From assembly GCA_018436725.1 (NCBI GenBank), contig JAHDKT010000003.1, positions 1-64,000 on the forward strand: DNA of 64,000 nt. Reading direction: 5' to 3'. Position 1 is the stretch's first letter, and each line of letters starts with the position of its first letter. A program made the position numbers and the translations under genes. A model generated the notes under the pieces. The model was not told the DNA's origin. It ran no database searches and saw only the letters and a program-made list of their open reading frames with translations. The DNA is from Synergistaceae bacterium. GTDB lineage: Bacteria > Synergistota > Synergistia > Synergistales > Aminobacteriaceae. Below are positions 17,004 through 25,371 of this stretch, one piece after another.

Positions 17004-19661
17004 TCACGGGAGAGCAACTTTGTAACTTTTTTCGTCGAAGGCGAAGCCCTCCCCGATCACCGCAAGACACAGCTCCACCACCAGCGGGTCGAACCACGTT
17101 CCGCTGTGCGTGCGGATCTCCTCCAGCGCTCTCTCGATCCCCAACCCCGGACGGTAGGGCCTGTGGGAGGTCATCGCCTCCACCACGTCCGCCACGGCGA
17201 TGAAACGCGCCTCGGTGCGAATCTCCGATCCTTTGAGGCCGTACGGGTACCCCGATCCGTCGAGGCGCTCGTGGTGCTGCACCACGATATCGGCGAGCGG
17301 CCACGGGAACTCGGTCGAAGAGAGAATCTCCCATCCGTGCAGGGCGTGGTTCTTGATGATCTCGAACTCCACGGTATTCAGCCGCCCCGGTTTGGAGAGG
17401 ATGGACGACGGGATCACGATCTTGCCCAGATCGTGGACAAGACCGGCGTAGTAGACCCGTTCCAGAAAGGCCTCCTCGTAGCCCCCCCGCGCGGCCATCG
17501 CCCGCGCGAGACGCGCCACCTCGAACTGGTGGCCGACGGTGTACGGATCCTTCATGGCGAGCGTCCGCCCAAGAATCTCGACGATTCCCCGGGACGTGCC
17601 GTCGAGGATGCGGGCTCGCTCGGAGGCCGTGACGCGCCGTTTTTCCTGCAGCAGGACGCCTCCGACAAGGTCGCAGAACATCCCCAGCGACGAATCGAGC
17701 GATGGCGATAGCGGATACTGCGGAAGCTGGAGGCCGAGCCATCCGATTACGTCCCTCTCCGAATAGATGGGAAGAAGCAGAAACGGCGCGCCGAAGAGGC
17801 GGGGCATTTCCCGTAGACGATCAACATCCCTGAGCGACGAGGGCAAACGGTCGTCGAGCACGAGGCGCCCCTTCTCCCAGAGGTACTGCGTGATCGCACG
17901 GCACTCCTTTTCACGGAAGACGTCGGAAACGTGGGGCGAAGCGCTCCATGCCGCCCGCCCATCGGAGAAGAGCAGCTCCCGCCCTATCGAGCCCGGCGAG
18001 GAGAATTCGATGAGAAAGCCCTCCTTCGCCCCCGTGAACACTGCGATTTCCTCGAGCGACGGAGGAATGCCCTTAAGAGCATTCTGCGTGAGAAGGCGGC
18101 TTGAGATGGAGGAGATACATGCTTCCAAATCAAGGTGATATCGCATTTCATCCTCTCTCCGACGACGTTCCGAGATATCGTTGTAAATACCGTATCCGAG
18201 CATACGTCCCTCGGGTAGTGGAAAGAGCACCCCATAAATGCCGACATGCACAAGCTCCCCGTTCTTTTTTCTGCGCACTCCCTCATGGTATACAAGCTCT
18301 CCGCCCGCAACTCTTCGCGTGAGATCCGCCGCCTCGGCTTCCATTTCCGTCCCCGCAGCGACAAGGCTGTCGATATCGCGTCCGATCGCTTCGTCGCGTT
18401 CGTAACCGAAAAGTTCGCAGAATTTATTATTGACGTTGCGCACGATGTTTTTTTCATCGATAACCAAAAAAGCATCCGGCGCATTCCAAAAGAGCCCCTC
18501 CCACATTGATTTGCGAAGAGCCAGCTCCCTGGCCGCCCGCTTGCGGCGTCGCTCGTTGAACAGAAGCAGCAGCACATACCCCGTGCCTGCAAGAGCGAAG
18601 AAGCTGTTGACGAACAAAATTTCCCTGTTGCCTGAATACTCCTGCTCAAGCGCATTGACCACCACGGCGTCCTGCGGAAGGTCCCTCGCCGAGAGGCCGA
18701 AGCGGGTCAGCTCTCCGGAATCGAACATCGCAACGTACTCCGAATCGCTTTCCGCAGGGATGTCGGTAGGGCGCTCCCCCTGGAGAATACGCAGCGCCAT
18801 CTCGGCTGTCTTCTCTCCGTGGCGGCGTGCGCGGAGAACGCTGCCGCCCAAGGCGCCCGCTTCCGGCATCATGCTCCAGAGGCCGAAAAGAGGAAAAGAG
18901 CACGCGTCCTTGACCAGAGAAACGCTTCGCTTCGGAGGGATGAACGCCCCATCCACGACCTGAAAGTAGACGAGCATCAGCACCGCTGTCTCCGGGGGGA
19001 GCGCGGAGAGCGCATCCTGCAGTTCGCCCTCCGAGAGCGCGAAAAGGTCGAGCATGCGGACACGGTCCCCGATGTGAGACAACTCGCTCCTCGCCCGGCT
19101 GATAACCGCCATTCCCGTGGAGGAAAGATCACTCACGAGCGCCAGCGTGCGCGTGCGCGGGAAGAGTCGGAGGGCGAGTTCCGCCGTGCCCGCGACATCC
19201 ACGTCCTCGAAAAGGCCCGTGATGTACGGATACGCCTCCGGATCGTACAGCTCTTTGGAGTTCACTCCGCAGAAGACGATTGGCACGTCCGGGAATAGCC
19301 GGCGACCCATCCGCCGCAGGAAACCGAGAGCGTCGTCGCCGGAGCAGATGATCAGATCGAGACGCCTCCCCGAGTATTTTCGGGCTATGTACTCGGAAAA
19401 AGCGATCAGAGCCTCGAGAGAATACCCGCGTTTGGTGTCCATGTGTTCGACATGAAACTCGATCTCGGCGCCGCCGGAAAGAAGCGTCTGCCGAATCCCT
19501 TCGGTGAGTTCTCCCGTCCACGGGAAGGTACTGTGGTACGAGTTGACCAGGAGCACGCGGTATCCCTCGTCCTTCGCGAACGACTTTCCGCGGAAAAAGA
19601 AGAAAAGGAGCGCGACGAAAAACATCCTGAATGCAAAGCGGCGGAATACCGATTTCGACAT
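17004..19661 (-). CDS. Membrane sensor with ABC_sub_bind, PAS, GAF and HD-GYP domains
   Basis: 885 residues. Order of parts: signal anchor at about 9-29; a periplasmic domain (about 35-330) that resembles ABC-transporter substrate-binding proteins of the ABC_sub_bind type (LLVNSYHSTFPWT, FPDVPIVFCGVNS, TLALVSDLSSTG); a transmembrane helix at about 350-367; PAS at about 390-500; GAF-like at about 530-670; and a C-terminal HD-GYP domain. The HD-GYP metal residues are intact: HDLGKI near 741 and HHERLDGSGYP near 794, then VADVVEAM and RPYRP. Such domains hydrolyse cyclic di-GMP. The protein probably links an external ligand to c-di-GMP level. It is a single gene, divergent from the aminotransferase at 19764. 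Confidence 0.88.
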   Translation of the reverse strand: MSKSVFRRFAFRMFFVALLFFFFRGKSFAKDEGYRVLLVNSYHSTFPWTGELTEGIRQTLLSGGAEIEFHVEHMDTKRGYSLEALIAFSEYIARKYSGRRLDLIICSGDDALGFLRRMGRRLFPDVPIVFCGVNSKELYDPEAYPYITGLFEDVDVAGTAELALRLFPRTRTLALVSDLSSTGMAVISRARSELSHIGDRVRMLDLFALSEGELQDALSALPPETAVLMLVYFQVVDGAFIPPKRSVSLVKDACSFPLFGLWSMMPEAGALGGSVLRARRHGEKTAEMALRILQGERPTDIPAESDSEYVAMFDSGELTRFGLSARDLPQDAVVVNALEQEYSGNREILFVNSFFALAGTGYVLLLLFNERRRKRAARELALRKSMWEGLFWNAPDAFLVIDEKNIVRNVNNKFCELFGYERDEAIGRDIDSLVAAGTEMEAEAADLTRRVAGGELVYHEGVRRKKNGELVHVGIYGVLFPLPEGRMLGYGIYNDISERRRREDEMRYHLDLEACISSISSRLLTQNALKGIPPSLEEIAVFTGAKEGFLIEFSSPGSIGRELLFSDGRAAWSASPHVSDVFREKECRAITQYLWEKGRLVLDDRLPSSLRDVDRLREMPRLFGAPFLLLPIYSERDVIGWLGLQLPQYPLSPSLDSSLGMFCDLVGGVLLQEKRRVTASERARILDGTSRGIVEILGRTLAMKDPYTVGHQFEVARLARAMAARGGYEEAFLERVYYAGLVHDLGKIVIPSSILSKPGRLNTVEFEIIKNHALHGWEILSSTEFPWPLADIVVQHHERLDGSGYPYGLKGSEIRTEARFIAVADVVEAMTSHRPYRPGLGIERALEEIRTHSGTWFDPLVVELCLAVIGEGFAFDEKSYKVALP

Positions 19662-19763
19662 ACTCGCTCTCCCTTCGTTTTTACGTCGAAAAGCCCGTGC
19701 ATTTTCTCTATGATACCCTTATACTGCAAAGGTTCCAAGACCGAAATTTCGAGGTGATTCCCC

Positions 19764-20588
19764 ATGTCCCTGTGCTATATGAACGGAGCGTTCCTGCCGA
19801 AGGAAAAGGCGATGCTCCCGGTTTCAGACTACATCATTCTCCGCGGTGTCGGCGTCTTCGAATCCATCAGCACCTTCCGGAAGCGGCCGCTGATGCTGAC
19901 CCCTCACCTCGAGCGCCTTGTGCGCTCCGCGGAGAGCGCGTCCATAGCGCTGCCGCTCCCCGTCGAGGAGATCAAGGCCGTCATCCTGGAGGGCCTTTCC
20001 AGAATGCCGGAGGACTGCCTGGTCCGCCCCTACATCACGGGCGGCGACGTCTTTCTCTCGGGGGCTTTTCCCGCGTCCAGGCTCTTCATCCTCTTCGAGA
20101 AGGTGCAGAAGCCCGCGCCGGAGGTCTATGCCAACGGGGTGCTCCTTCTCCCCGTCGACGGGGGACGCCACATTCCGGGGGTGAAGAGCATCGACTACAT
20201 GTTCTCCTACTCCGGCTACGCCAAACGCGGAGACGCCTACGAAATACTCTACTGCCCCGAGGGCGAGATCACCGAGGCCGCCCACAGCTCCTTCTTTCTC
20301 TACACGGGCGGGAAACTCGTTACCGCGCCCCTCTCACGGGTGCTCAAAGGGACCATGCGGGATATCATACTCCAACTCGCCTCGGAAAAAGGTATGAAGA
20401 TCGAGGAGCGATGCCCTTTGCTTTCGGAGCTGACGACGGCCGAGGAAGCATTCATCACCGGTTCGGTGAAGGAGGTCGTCCCCGTGGTGAAGATAGGCGA
20501 GCAGCTCATCGGTTCCGGGAAACCCGGTCCTGTGACGAAGATGCTCCATCACACGATGCTCGAAGAGATCGTGCGCTGGCTGGAGTAG
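19764..20588 (+). CDS. Class IV aminotransferase (branched-chain / D-amino-acid type)
   Basis: 274 residues, fold-type IV PLP enzyme. The N-terminal MNGAFLPKEKAMLPVSDY with GVFESISTF is typical of the family. The PLP lysine is expected in GVKSIDYMF, and EITEAAHSSFF plus the C-terminal EEAFITGSVKEVVPV bind the cofactor phosphate. Members include IlvE, D-alanine aminotransferase and aminodeoxychorismate lyase. Without structural modelling I cannot choose; the Asp in KSIDYM where Asn is usual is a small deviation. GAGGTG precedes the ATG. The HAD gene follows after 43 bases and may be in the same unit. Confidence 0.88.
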   Translation: MSLCYMNGAFLPKEKAMLPVSDYIILRGVGVFESISTFRKRPLMLTPHLERLVRSAESASIALPLPVEEIKAVILEGLSRMPEDCLVRPYITGGDVFLSGAFPASRLFILFEKVQKPAPEVYANGVLLLPVDGGRHIPGVKSIDYMFSYSGYAKRGDAYEILYCPEGEITEAAHSSFFLYTGGKLVTAPLSRVLKGTMRDIILQLASEKGMKIEERCPLLSELTTAEEAFITGSVKEVVPVVKIGEQLIGSGKPGPVTKMLHHTMLEEIVRWLE

Positions 20589-20631
20589 CCGCTCCGGCGC
20601 AGCGCGAGAACAGGGGGACCGAACAATAACG

Positions 20632-21318
20632 ATGAAAAATACGAACAAACGCGGCGCCGGCGTAGTCTTCGACTTCAACGGCACGCTCTTCTGGGATACG
20701 GAGTACCAGGAGCGCTCATGGGACACGTATCTTGCCAAATGGGGCGTGGAACTCACGAAAGAGGAGAAGCTGGAGCATATCCACGGCAGAAACGGAAAGG
20801 ACACTTTCGAGTACATCTTCAAAAGAGCGCTGGACAGCGACGAGGTCGCCCGCCTCACTGAAGAGAAGGAAGTCTTTTACCGCGAGGAGTGCGAACGGCA
20901 GGAGGTCGCGCTCGCTCCGGGGGCGCTCTCGCTGCTCGCGCACCTGAAGGCGGCGGGCACGCCGATAGCGATCGCCACCGCCTCGGGGAGGACGAACGTC
21001 GAGTACTTCATCCGGAAGTTCGACCTGCTTTCGTATTTCGAACGGGAACACATCGTGTATAACGACGGCTCGATTCGGGGGAAACCGAATCCGGACCTCT
21101 TTTTGCTCGCGATGGAGCGCCTCGGCGTACTTAACCGCGACACGGTCGTCTTCGAGGACTCGTACTCCGGGATTTTAGCCGCCGAAAACGCGGACGCCGG
21201 CAACATCATCATCGTGAACTCGAACAACGAGAAGTACGAGCCCTTCCCATACAAAACGATACGCCACTTCGACGAGGTCGACAGAACAGGCGACCTAACG
21301 CCCCCCTTCGCGCGCTAA
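20632..21318 (+). CDS. HAD superfamily hydrolase-like protein (subfamily IA)
   Basis: 228 residues with an alpha-helical cap after motif I, as in beta-phosphoglucomutase-like HAD proteins. Motif I is FDFNGTLFW, motif II lies in IAIATASGRTN, the motif III lysine in GKPNPDLFL, and motif IV in VVFEDSYSGILAA. The second Asp of the usual DxDGT is Asn, which in most HAD phosphatases would remove the general acid/base. The nucleophile Asp, the motif III lysine and the motif IV acids remain. It may be a phosphatase with altered catalysis or a binding protein. Located 43 bases after the aminotransferase gene. Confidence 0.82.
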   Translation: MKNTNKRGAGVVFDFNGTLFWDTEYQERSWDTYLAKWGVELTKEEKLEHIHGRNGKDTFEYIFKRALDSDEVARLTEEKEVFYREECERQEVALAPGALSLLAHLKAAGTPIAIATASGRTNVEYFIRKFDLLSYFEREHIVYNDGSIRGKPNPDLFLLAMERLGVLNRDTVVFEDSYSGILAAENADAGNIIIVNSNNEKYEPFPYKTIRHFDEVDRTGDLTPPFAR

Positions 21319-21703
21319 GGGACCTCCCGCGCGCCGGAACCTTCCACAAGTCTCCGGCGCGCGGGGAGCGGACGAAGGCGGACGGGCCTCCCTCCTTCTC
21401 TCTTGCCGAAGGAGAACAGGGCTCCGGATTTTCTTCGTTCACGCTCCCGTCCGCAAGTCCCTCTTGCGATACACCCCGAATATGCGTATACTTTTCAGCA
21501 ATATTCACGATGGGAGCGCCGTTCACCGGCTGGACTCCTTTCAGCCGGAAGGTATGCCGGACCCTGCACAAGGGAATGACATGCGCGTTCCGTTCGCGCG
21601 GAAACCCCGCCCGAAGGAGGATGAGCCGTCCGTTTCGTGAACAGTACTTGAATTTTCGTCAACCCGAAAGATCATTCATTCACACGACTGAAAGAGGTGT
21701 ACT
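21319..21703 (+). other. Non-coding stretch with hairpins and long leader before the exchanger gene
   Basis: 385 bases without a credible gene. A GC-rich inverted repeat (21324-21368, CTCCCGCGCGCCGGA with a near-perfect partner) directly follows the HAD gene and may stop transcription, although no T-run follows. A promoter at 21464-21492 would start a leader of about 200 bases that contains another stem CCGGCTG/CAGCCGG at 21526-21548. A 72-codon frame starting at 21510 runs across the leader into the exchanger gene in another frame; it has no recognisable protein features. Confidence 0.5.
21464..21492 (+). promoter_or_regulatory. Candidate sigma-70 promoter for the exchanger gene
   Basis: TTGCGA (21464-21469), a 17-base spacer and TATACT (21487-21492). 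The start codon is about 210 bases further on, which implies a long untranslated leader. Confidence 0.55.
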
Positions 21704-22660
21704 ATGCTCAATCTGCTTGCTACCCTGATCGCCTTCATCCCTCTCATCTACGGAGCGGACATGCTCGTCGACGGCGCGTCGTCGCTTGCGAAACGCTACA
21801 ACATACCGAACATCGTCATCGGCCTTACGATCGTCGCCTTCGGCACGTCCGCGCCGGAGTTCATCGTCAACTTCTTCGCCTCGCTGGCGGGGAACACCGA
21901 TATCGTGCTCGGGAACGTCCTCGGCAGCAACATCGTCAACATCATGGGAATACTCGGCATCTCGGCCGTCATCTACCCCCTGGCCGTCAAGCCGAACACC
22001 ACATGGATCGAGATCCCTCTCTCCCTGCTCGCCGCCGTCGCCATCCTCGCGATGGGAAACGACATCTTCATCGACAACGCCTCCTGGTCCGGTTTTTCGA
22101 GGATCGACGGAATCATCCTCCTTCTCTTCATGGCCGTCTTTCTTTCCTATAACGTGACGCTCGCCATGTCGGGAAACACGGAGGAAGACGCGGAGATAAA
22201 GGAGTACCCGGCGAAGAAGGCGCTTCTGATGCTCCTCGCGGGGCTGCTTCTCCTGAGCGGAGGAGGCAGGGCGATCGTCTTCTTCGCCACGCGCTTCGCG
22301 CGCGACCTCGGCATCTCCGAACGCGTCATCGCCCTCACGATCATCTCCATAGGGACGTCGCTGCCGGAACTCGCCACGTCGGTCGTCGCCGCGATGAAGA
22401 AGCGGGTCGACATCGCGATCGGCAACGTGGTGGGGTCCAACATCTTCAACACCTTCTTCGTGCTGGGCTCTTCGGCGGTCATCGCCCCCGTGACGGTTCC
22501 CGCCCTGACGAACCTCGACATGGGGCTCAACATCGCGGCGAGCGCGCTGCTCTTCACCTTCGTCTTCACCGGAAAGGGCAGGGCCATCGAACGATGGGAG
22601 GGCGCGATCTTCTGCGCCCTCTACGTCGCCTATCTTGCGTCGCTGGTGTTCTGGGGGTAG
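21704..22660 (+). CDS. Sodium/calcium exchanger family protein (YrbG type)
   Basis: 318 residues, about ten membrane helices in two inverted halves. Each half carries an alpha repeat: GLTIVAFGTSAPEFIVN with GNVLGSNIVNIMGILG in the first, and ALTIISIGTSLPELATS with GNVVGSNIFNTFFVLG in the second. These GTS-PE and GSN motifs hold the ion-coordinating residues of the CaCA superfamily. It is an inner-membrane cation antiporter, probably calcium against sodium or protons. AAAGAGGTG precedes the ATG. It is monocistronic and converges with the permease gene at 22680. Confidence 0.92.
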   Translation: MLNLLATLIAFIPLIYGADMLVDGASSLAKRYNIPNIVIGLTIVAFGTSAPEFIVNFFASLAGNTDIVLGNVLGSNIVNIMGILGISAVIYPLAVKPNTTWIEIPLSLLAAVAILAMGNDIFIDNASWSGFSRIDGIILLLFMAVFLSYNVTLAMSGNTEEDAEIKEYPAKKALLMLLAGLLLLSGGGRAIVFFATRFARDLGISERVIALTIISIGTSLPELATSVVAAMKKRVDIAIGNVVGSNIFNTFFVLGSSAVIAPVTVPALTNLDMGLNIAASALLFTFVFTGKGRAIERWEGAIFCALYVAYLASLVFWG

Positions 22661-22679
22661 CGGGAAACCTGAACACCTC

Positions 22680-23846
22680 TTACGAAGCGAGCGCCCCGAA
22701 GAGCATGCCCGCCGTGGTCGAAAGCAGCACCACAAGCACGACGTATGTCGCGGTCTTCTTCGGACCGAGAATGCTGTTGATGACCAGCATGCTCGGCAGC
22801 GAGAGCGCGGGCCCCGCAAGCAGCAGGGCGAGCGCGGGACCTTTTCCCATGCCCGCGCCGAGCAGCCCCTGCAGAATGGGAACCTCGGTCAGCGTGGCGA
22901 AGTACATGAACGCGCCGGAGACCGACGCGAAGAAGTTCGCCGCCAAAGAGTTGCCGCCCACCAGCATGGCGACGTACCGGCTCGGAATGAGCGCCTCGTG
23001 TCCCGGCCGTCCCAGGAGGAACCCCGCGACGAGCACGCCGCCGAAGAGCAGCGGCATCACCTGGAGCGCGTACCCCCATGTCGACGCGTACCAGTCCTGC
23101 CGTTCGTCGCGGGTGAACCACAGCCACGAGGTGAGAAGCGTGACGGCGAACCCCGCCCCGGCGAGGATCCACTTCAGGTTGTAGACACCTTCCCAGAAGG
23201 CGTTCGACGTCTTCGGCGCGGCCCAGTTGGCGAAGACGAGAAAGACGACCATGCTCGCCATGTAGACGACGGTCTTCCACAGAGGACGGCCGCCGTCGTC
23301 CTCGGGAATCTGCGCGAACCCCTCCTGCCGGGCCTTCTCCTCCTTGCCGAAGATCGCGGCCATCAACAGGCCGATGATCACGCTGAAGAGCACCGCCCCC
23401 ACCGCGCGCGCAACGCCGAGTTCAAGCCCGAGCACCCGCGCCGTGAGCACGATGGCGAGCACATTGATCGCCGGGCCGGAGTAGAGAAAGGCCGTCGCGG
23501 GCCCGAGTCCCGCCCCCCGCATGTAGATACCCGCGAAGAGGGGGAGCACCGTGCACGAGCAGACCGCGAGCACCGTGCCGGAGACCGAGGCCACGGAGTA
23601 GGCGATCCACTTTTTCGCTTTCGCCCCCAGATACTTCATCACCGACTGCTGACTCACGAAGACCGAGATAGCCCCCGCGATGAAGAACGCGGGGATCAGG
23701 CAGAGCAGCACGTGCTCCCGCGCGTAGTCGGCCATCATGGCCACGGACTCCGCAAGCCCCGCAAGAACTCGCTCGTTTCCCTCGGGGATGAAATAGAACG
23801 TCAGAAAAAACGCGGCTATCCAAAAGAACTTTTTACGATCGCTCAT
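22680..23846 (-). CDS. Permease of the YraQ/DUF318 family (ArsP-like)
   Basis: 388 residues, eight to ten membrane segments in two halves with a loop of about 100 residues. The first half contains the conserved AVCSCTVLPLFAGIYMRGAG and SGPAINVLAIV; the second half contains LLAGPALSLPSMLVI. ArsP, an efflux permease for trivalent organoarsenicals, belongs to this family. The start at 23846 follows GGAGAGAG. An ArsR operator-like site lies 31-54 bases upstream, and the divergently spaced trx/arsR genes next door point to metalloid or metal control. Export of a thiophilic ion is the likely role. Confidence 0.85.
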   Translation of the reverse strand: MSDRKKFFWIAAFFLTFYFIPEGNERVLAGLAESVAMMADYAREHVLLCLIPAFFIAGAISVFVSQQSVMKYLGAKAKKWIAYSVASVSGTVLAVCSCTVLPLFAGIYMRGAGLGPATAFLYSGPAINVLAIVLTARVLGLELGVARAVGAVLFSVIIGLLMAAIFGKEEKARQEGFAQIPEDDGGRPLWKTVVYMASMVVFLVFANWAAPKTSNAFWEGVYNLKWILAGAGFAVTLLTSWLWFTRDERQDWYASTWGYALQVMPLLFGGVLVAGFLLGRPGHEALIPSRYVAMLVGGNSLAANFFASVSGAFMYFATLTEVPILQGLLGAGMGKGPALALLLAGPALSLPSMLVINSILGPKKTATYVVLVVLLSTTAGMLFGALAS

Positions 23847-23876
23847 TGTCTCTCTCTCCATTTCATAGAGTAGTCA

Positions 23877-23900
23877 TTATGTGGCATTTTATGCACGTAA
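23877..23900 (-). promoter_or_regulatory. ArsR-type operator half-palindrome upstream of the permease gene
   Basis: TTATGTGG, 8 bases, GCACGTAA. The left half is identical to the left half of the site in front of arsR copy 1 (24561-24585), the spacer is the same length, and the right half matches 6 of 8 positions. Confidence 0.6.
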
Positions 23901-23913
23901 ACAGTAAAGGAAA

Positions 23914-23933
23914 GCCCCCGCCTCGGCGGGGGC
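23914..23933 (-). terminator. Terminator between thioredoxin-fold gene and permease gene
   Basis: A perfect GC stem GCCCCCGCC/GGCGGGGGC with a two-base loop. On the minus strand it is followed by CTTTCCTTTA, a loose U-tract. It would separate the arsR-trx unit from the permease gene, which then needs its own promoter. Confidence 0.65.
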
Positions 23934-23946
23934 GTGGTGTGTCGGT

Positions 23947-24189
23947 TTACCCCTTCGCCTTCAGAAGCAGCTCCTTCACCTTCTCGTAGGAAGGGAGATG
24001 CCCGGCGGAGAGCACCTTGCCGTCCACGGCGAGCGCGGGGGTGGTCATGACGCCGAACTCCATGATCTCGGCGATGCCCGTCACTTTCTCGATTTCATAC
24101 TCCAGGCCCATTTCCTTCGCTGCCTGGTCGGCCAGCTCCGTGAGCTTCTTGCACTTGGGGCACCCCGTGCCCAGAATCTGAATTTTCAT
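23947..24189 (-). CDS. Small thioredoxin-fold redox protein
   Basis: 80 residues with a CPKC redox motif at about residues 10-13 (GTGCPKCKKL) and the cis-proline region TTPALAVDGKV. This is the family annotated as redox-active disulfide protein 2 or thioredoxin family protein, often found next to YraQ/DUF318 permeases and ArsR regulators. It is cytoplasmic and may reduce or carry a metal(loid) bound by thiols. It follows arsR copy 1 by three bases, so both are on one transcript. Confidence 0.88.
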   Translation of the reverse strand: MKIQILGTGCPKCKKLTELADQAAKEMGLEYEIEKVTGIAEIMEFGVMTTPALAVDGKVLSAGHLPSYEKVKELLLKAKG

Positions 24190-24192
24190 ACG

Positions 24193-24549
24193 TTACCCCT
24201 CCCGATCGATAGTTTTATCGGAATTTCCGCATCCGCAGAGCGGAAAGAACACATTGGGATCGCCGCCCGACGCGACCCGCTCGACGCACGAAAGAAGCGG
24301 TATCAGGCAGCGCATCCGCAAACCGTAGTAGACATTCAGCCCCTCTTTTCGGTCCTCAAGGATGCCGAAGCTCTTCATCAGCGCAAGATGCTTGCTGATC
24401 GTCGTCCGGTCGAAGTCGAACATCTCCGCGATCTCGCACACGCACATCTCCTTTTTCGACAACGCCTCGACGATGCGGAGGCGAACCGGATGGGCGAGAC
24501 CCTTCAGTATATCGACCTTCTTGAGATGCACACCTTCTTTTCCGTTCAC
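24193..24549 (-). CDS. arsR: ArsR family repressor, copy 1
   Basis: 118 residues. Winged helix-turn-helix with LKGLAHPVRLRIVEAL, then MCVCEIAEMFDFDRTTISKHL; the CVC pair at the start of the DNA-reading region is the classical metal(loid) site of ArsR/CadC sensors. More cysteines follow at the C-terminus (CLIPLLSC and PLCGCG), which could complete a thiol site. It is autoregulated in all likelihood, since a 13-bp perfect inverted repeat covers its promoter at 24557-24599. It is co-transcribed with the thioredoxin-fold gene. Confidence 0.92.
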   Translation of the reverse strand: MNGKEGVHLKKVDILKGLAHPVRLRIVEALSKKEMCVCEIAEMFDFDRTTISKHLALMKSFGILEDRKEGLNVYYGLRMRCLIPLLSCVERVASGGDPNVFFPLCGCGNSDKTIDREG

Positions 24550-24556
24550 ATGCCCG

Positions 24557-24599
24557 CCCCCTTATGTGGCAATAATACCACATAAGGGGGCGCTGTCAA
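24557..24599 (-). promoter_or_regulatory. Promoter and operator of arsR copy 1
   Basis: The sequence CCCCCTTATGTGG, 8 bases, CCACATAAGGGGG (24557-24590) is a perfect inverted repeat. On the minus strand a consensus -35 TTGACA (24599-24594) and a -10 TATTAT (24577-24572), 16 bases apart, place the -10 box exactly in the centre of the repeat. Bound ArsR would block polymerase. Confidence 0.8.
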
Positions 24600-24614
24600 G
24601 GGGAGCGACGGGAA

Positions 24615-24944
24615 CTACTCCGCGCCAAGCTTTTTGAGAACTTTGATGAGCATGTCCCTCCTGAGCCCGGAGTAGAAGGTGATCTTTCCGTTGATCACCG
24701 TCAAGGGGAGCAGGTCCTGATGGCCCTCGAAAAGCTCCTTCATCTTCGGGTCGCACTCGTTGTCCTCGGGATCGGCAAGATACACCGAGACATTTTTGAA
24801 CCCCTCGGCGTTCAAAAATACAGCCAGGTTCTCCACGGCCTCCCCCAGCGTTTCGGAAGGCTCGCAGGAAGCGCCTCCGCACGAGCACCCCGGATTCAGC
24901 AGGTCGTTCCGTTTTCCTACAAGGTTGATGATGGTCTCGTTCAT
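24615..24944 (-). CDS. Thioredoxin-fold protein, weakly ArsD-like
   Basis: 109 residues from the ATG at 24944 (GAGGAG upstream). Near the N-terminus is a cysteine cluster GCSCGGASC. The C-terminal half (LLPLTVINGKITFYSGLRRD) resembles the end of thioredoxin-fold metallochaperones such as ArsD, where a PLLLLDGE-type strand is followed by a GRYP helix. I cannot assign it to a named family with certainty. It lies between two arsR genes, 31 bases after copy 2, and is probably in the operon DGC-arsR-this gene. Confidence 0.6.
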   Translation of the reverse strand: MNETIINLVGKRNDLLNPGCSCGGASCEPSETLGEAVENLAVFLNAEGFKNVSVYLADPEDNECDPKMKELFEGHQDLLPLTVINGKITFYSGLRRDMLIKVLKKLGAE

Positions 24945-24975
24945 AACACCGCTCCTCTCTCGTTTTGCTTTCTCA

Positions 24976-25371
24976 TTATGGCATTTCGTCCCGAAGCTCG
25001 TTCTCGAGCAGATCGCACAGATGTCCCGGAACCGCCTTGCGTATTTCCGCGGCGAGCGCTCTGTCGGCTTTCGCCGCAGGATCGTTCTCGGAAGCCCGCA
25101 CAAGAAGAGCGAACAATTTCTCTCCCCAAGGGGGCGGATCTTCCCTGTTTATCGAGTACGTGTTCCATCTTCCGTTCTTTTTCGACTGGAGCACTCCCGC
25201 CTTCTTCAGAATCGTCAGATGGCGCGACACTGCGGGGAAAGGCAGTTCGAGCAACTCCACAAGATGACAGACGCACATCGGCCCGTCGAGCAGCGCGAAG
25301 AGAATACGGAGCCGGGCCTCGTCGGCGAGCGCTTTCAGAAGAGGAACAATGGAGAAGCGCGCCTTCTTCAT
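24976..25371 (-). CDS. arsR: ArsR family repressor, copy 2
   Basis: 131 residues; the start ATG overlaps the stop of the DGC gene by four bases. LLKALADEARLRILFALLDG, MCVCHLVELLELPFPAVSRHL and AGVLQSKKNGRWNTYSIN show the winged helix fold. As in copy 1, a CVC motif stands in front of the recognition helix, so it is likely to sense a thiophilic metal or metalloid. The two copies are otherwise quite different, and the operator of copy 1 is not seen upstream of this operon. Confidence 0.92.
   Translation of the reverse strand: MKKARFSIVPLLKALADEARLRILFALLDGPMCVCHLVELLELPFPAVSRHLTILKKAGVLQSKKNGRWNTYSINREDPPPWGEKLFALLVRASENDPAAKADRALAAEIRKAVPGHLCDLLENELRDEMP

Noticed and set aside
21510..21728. 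A 72-codon frame in the leader of the exchanger gene
   Set aside because: No ribosome binding site, no recognisable motif, and it runs into the exchanger gene out of frame.
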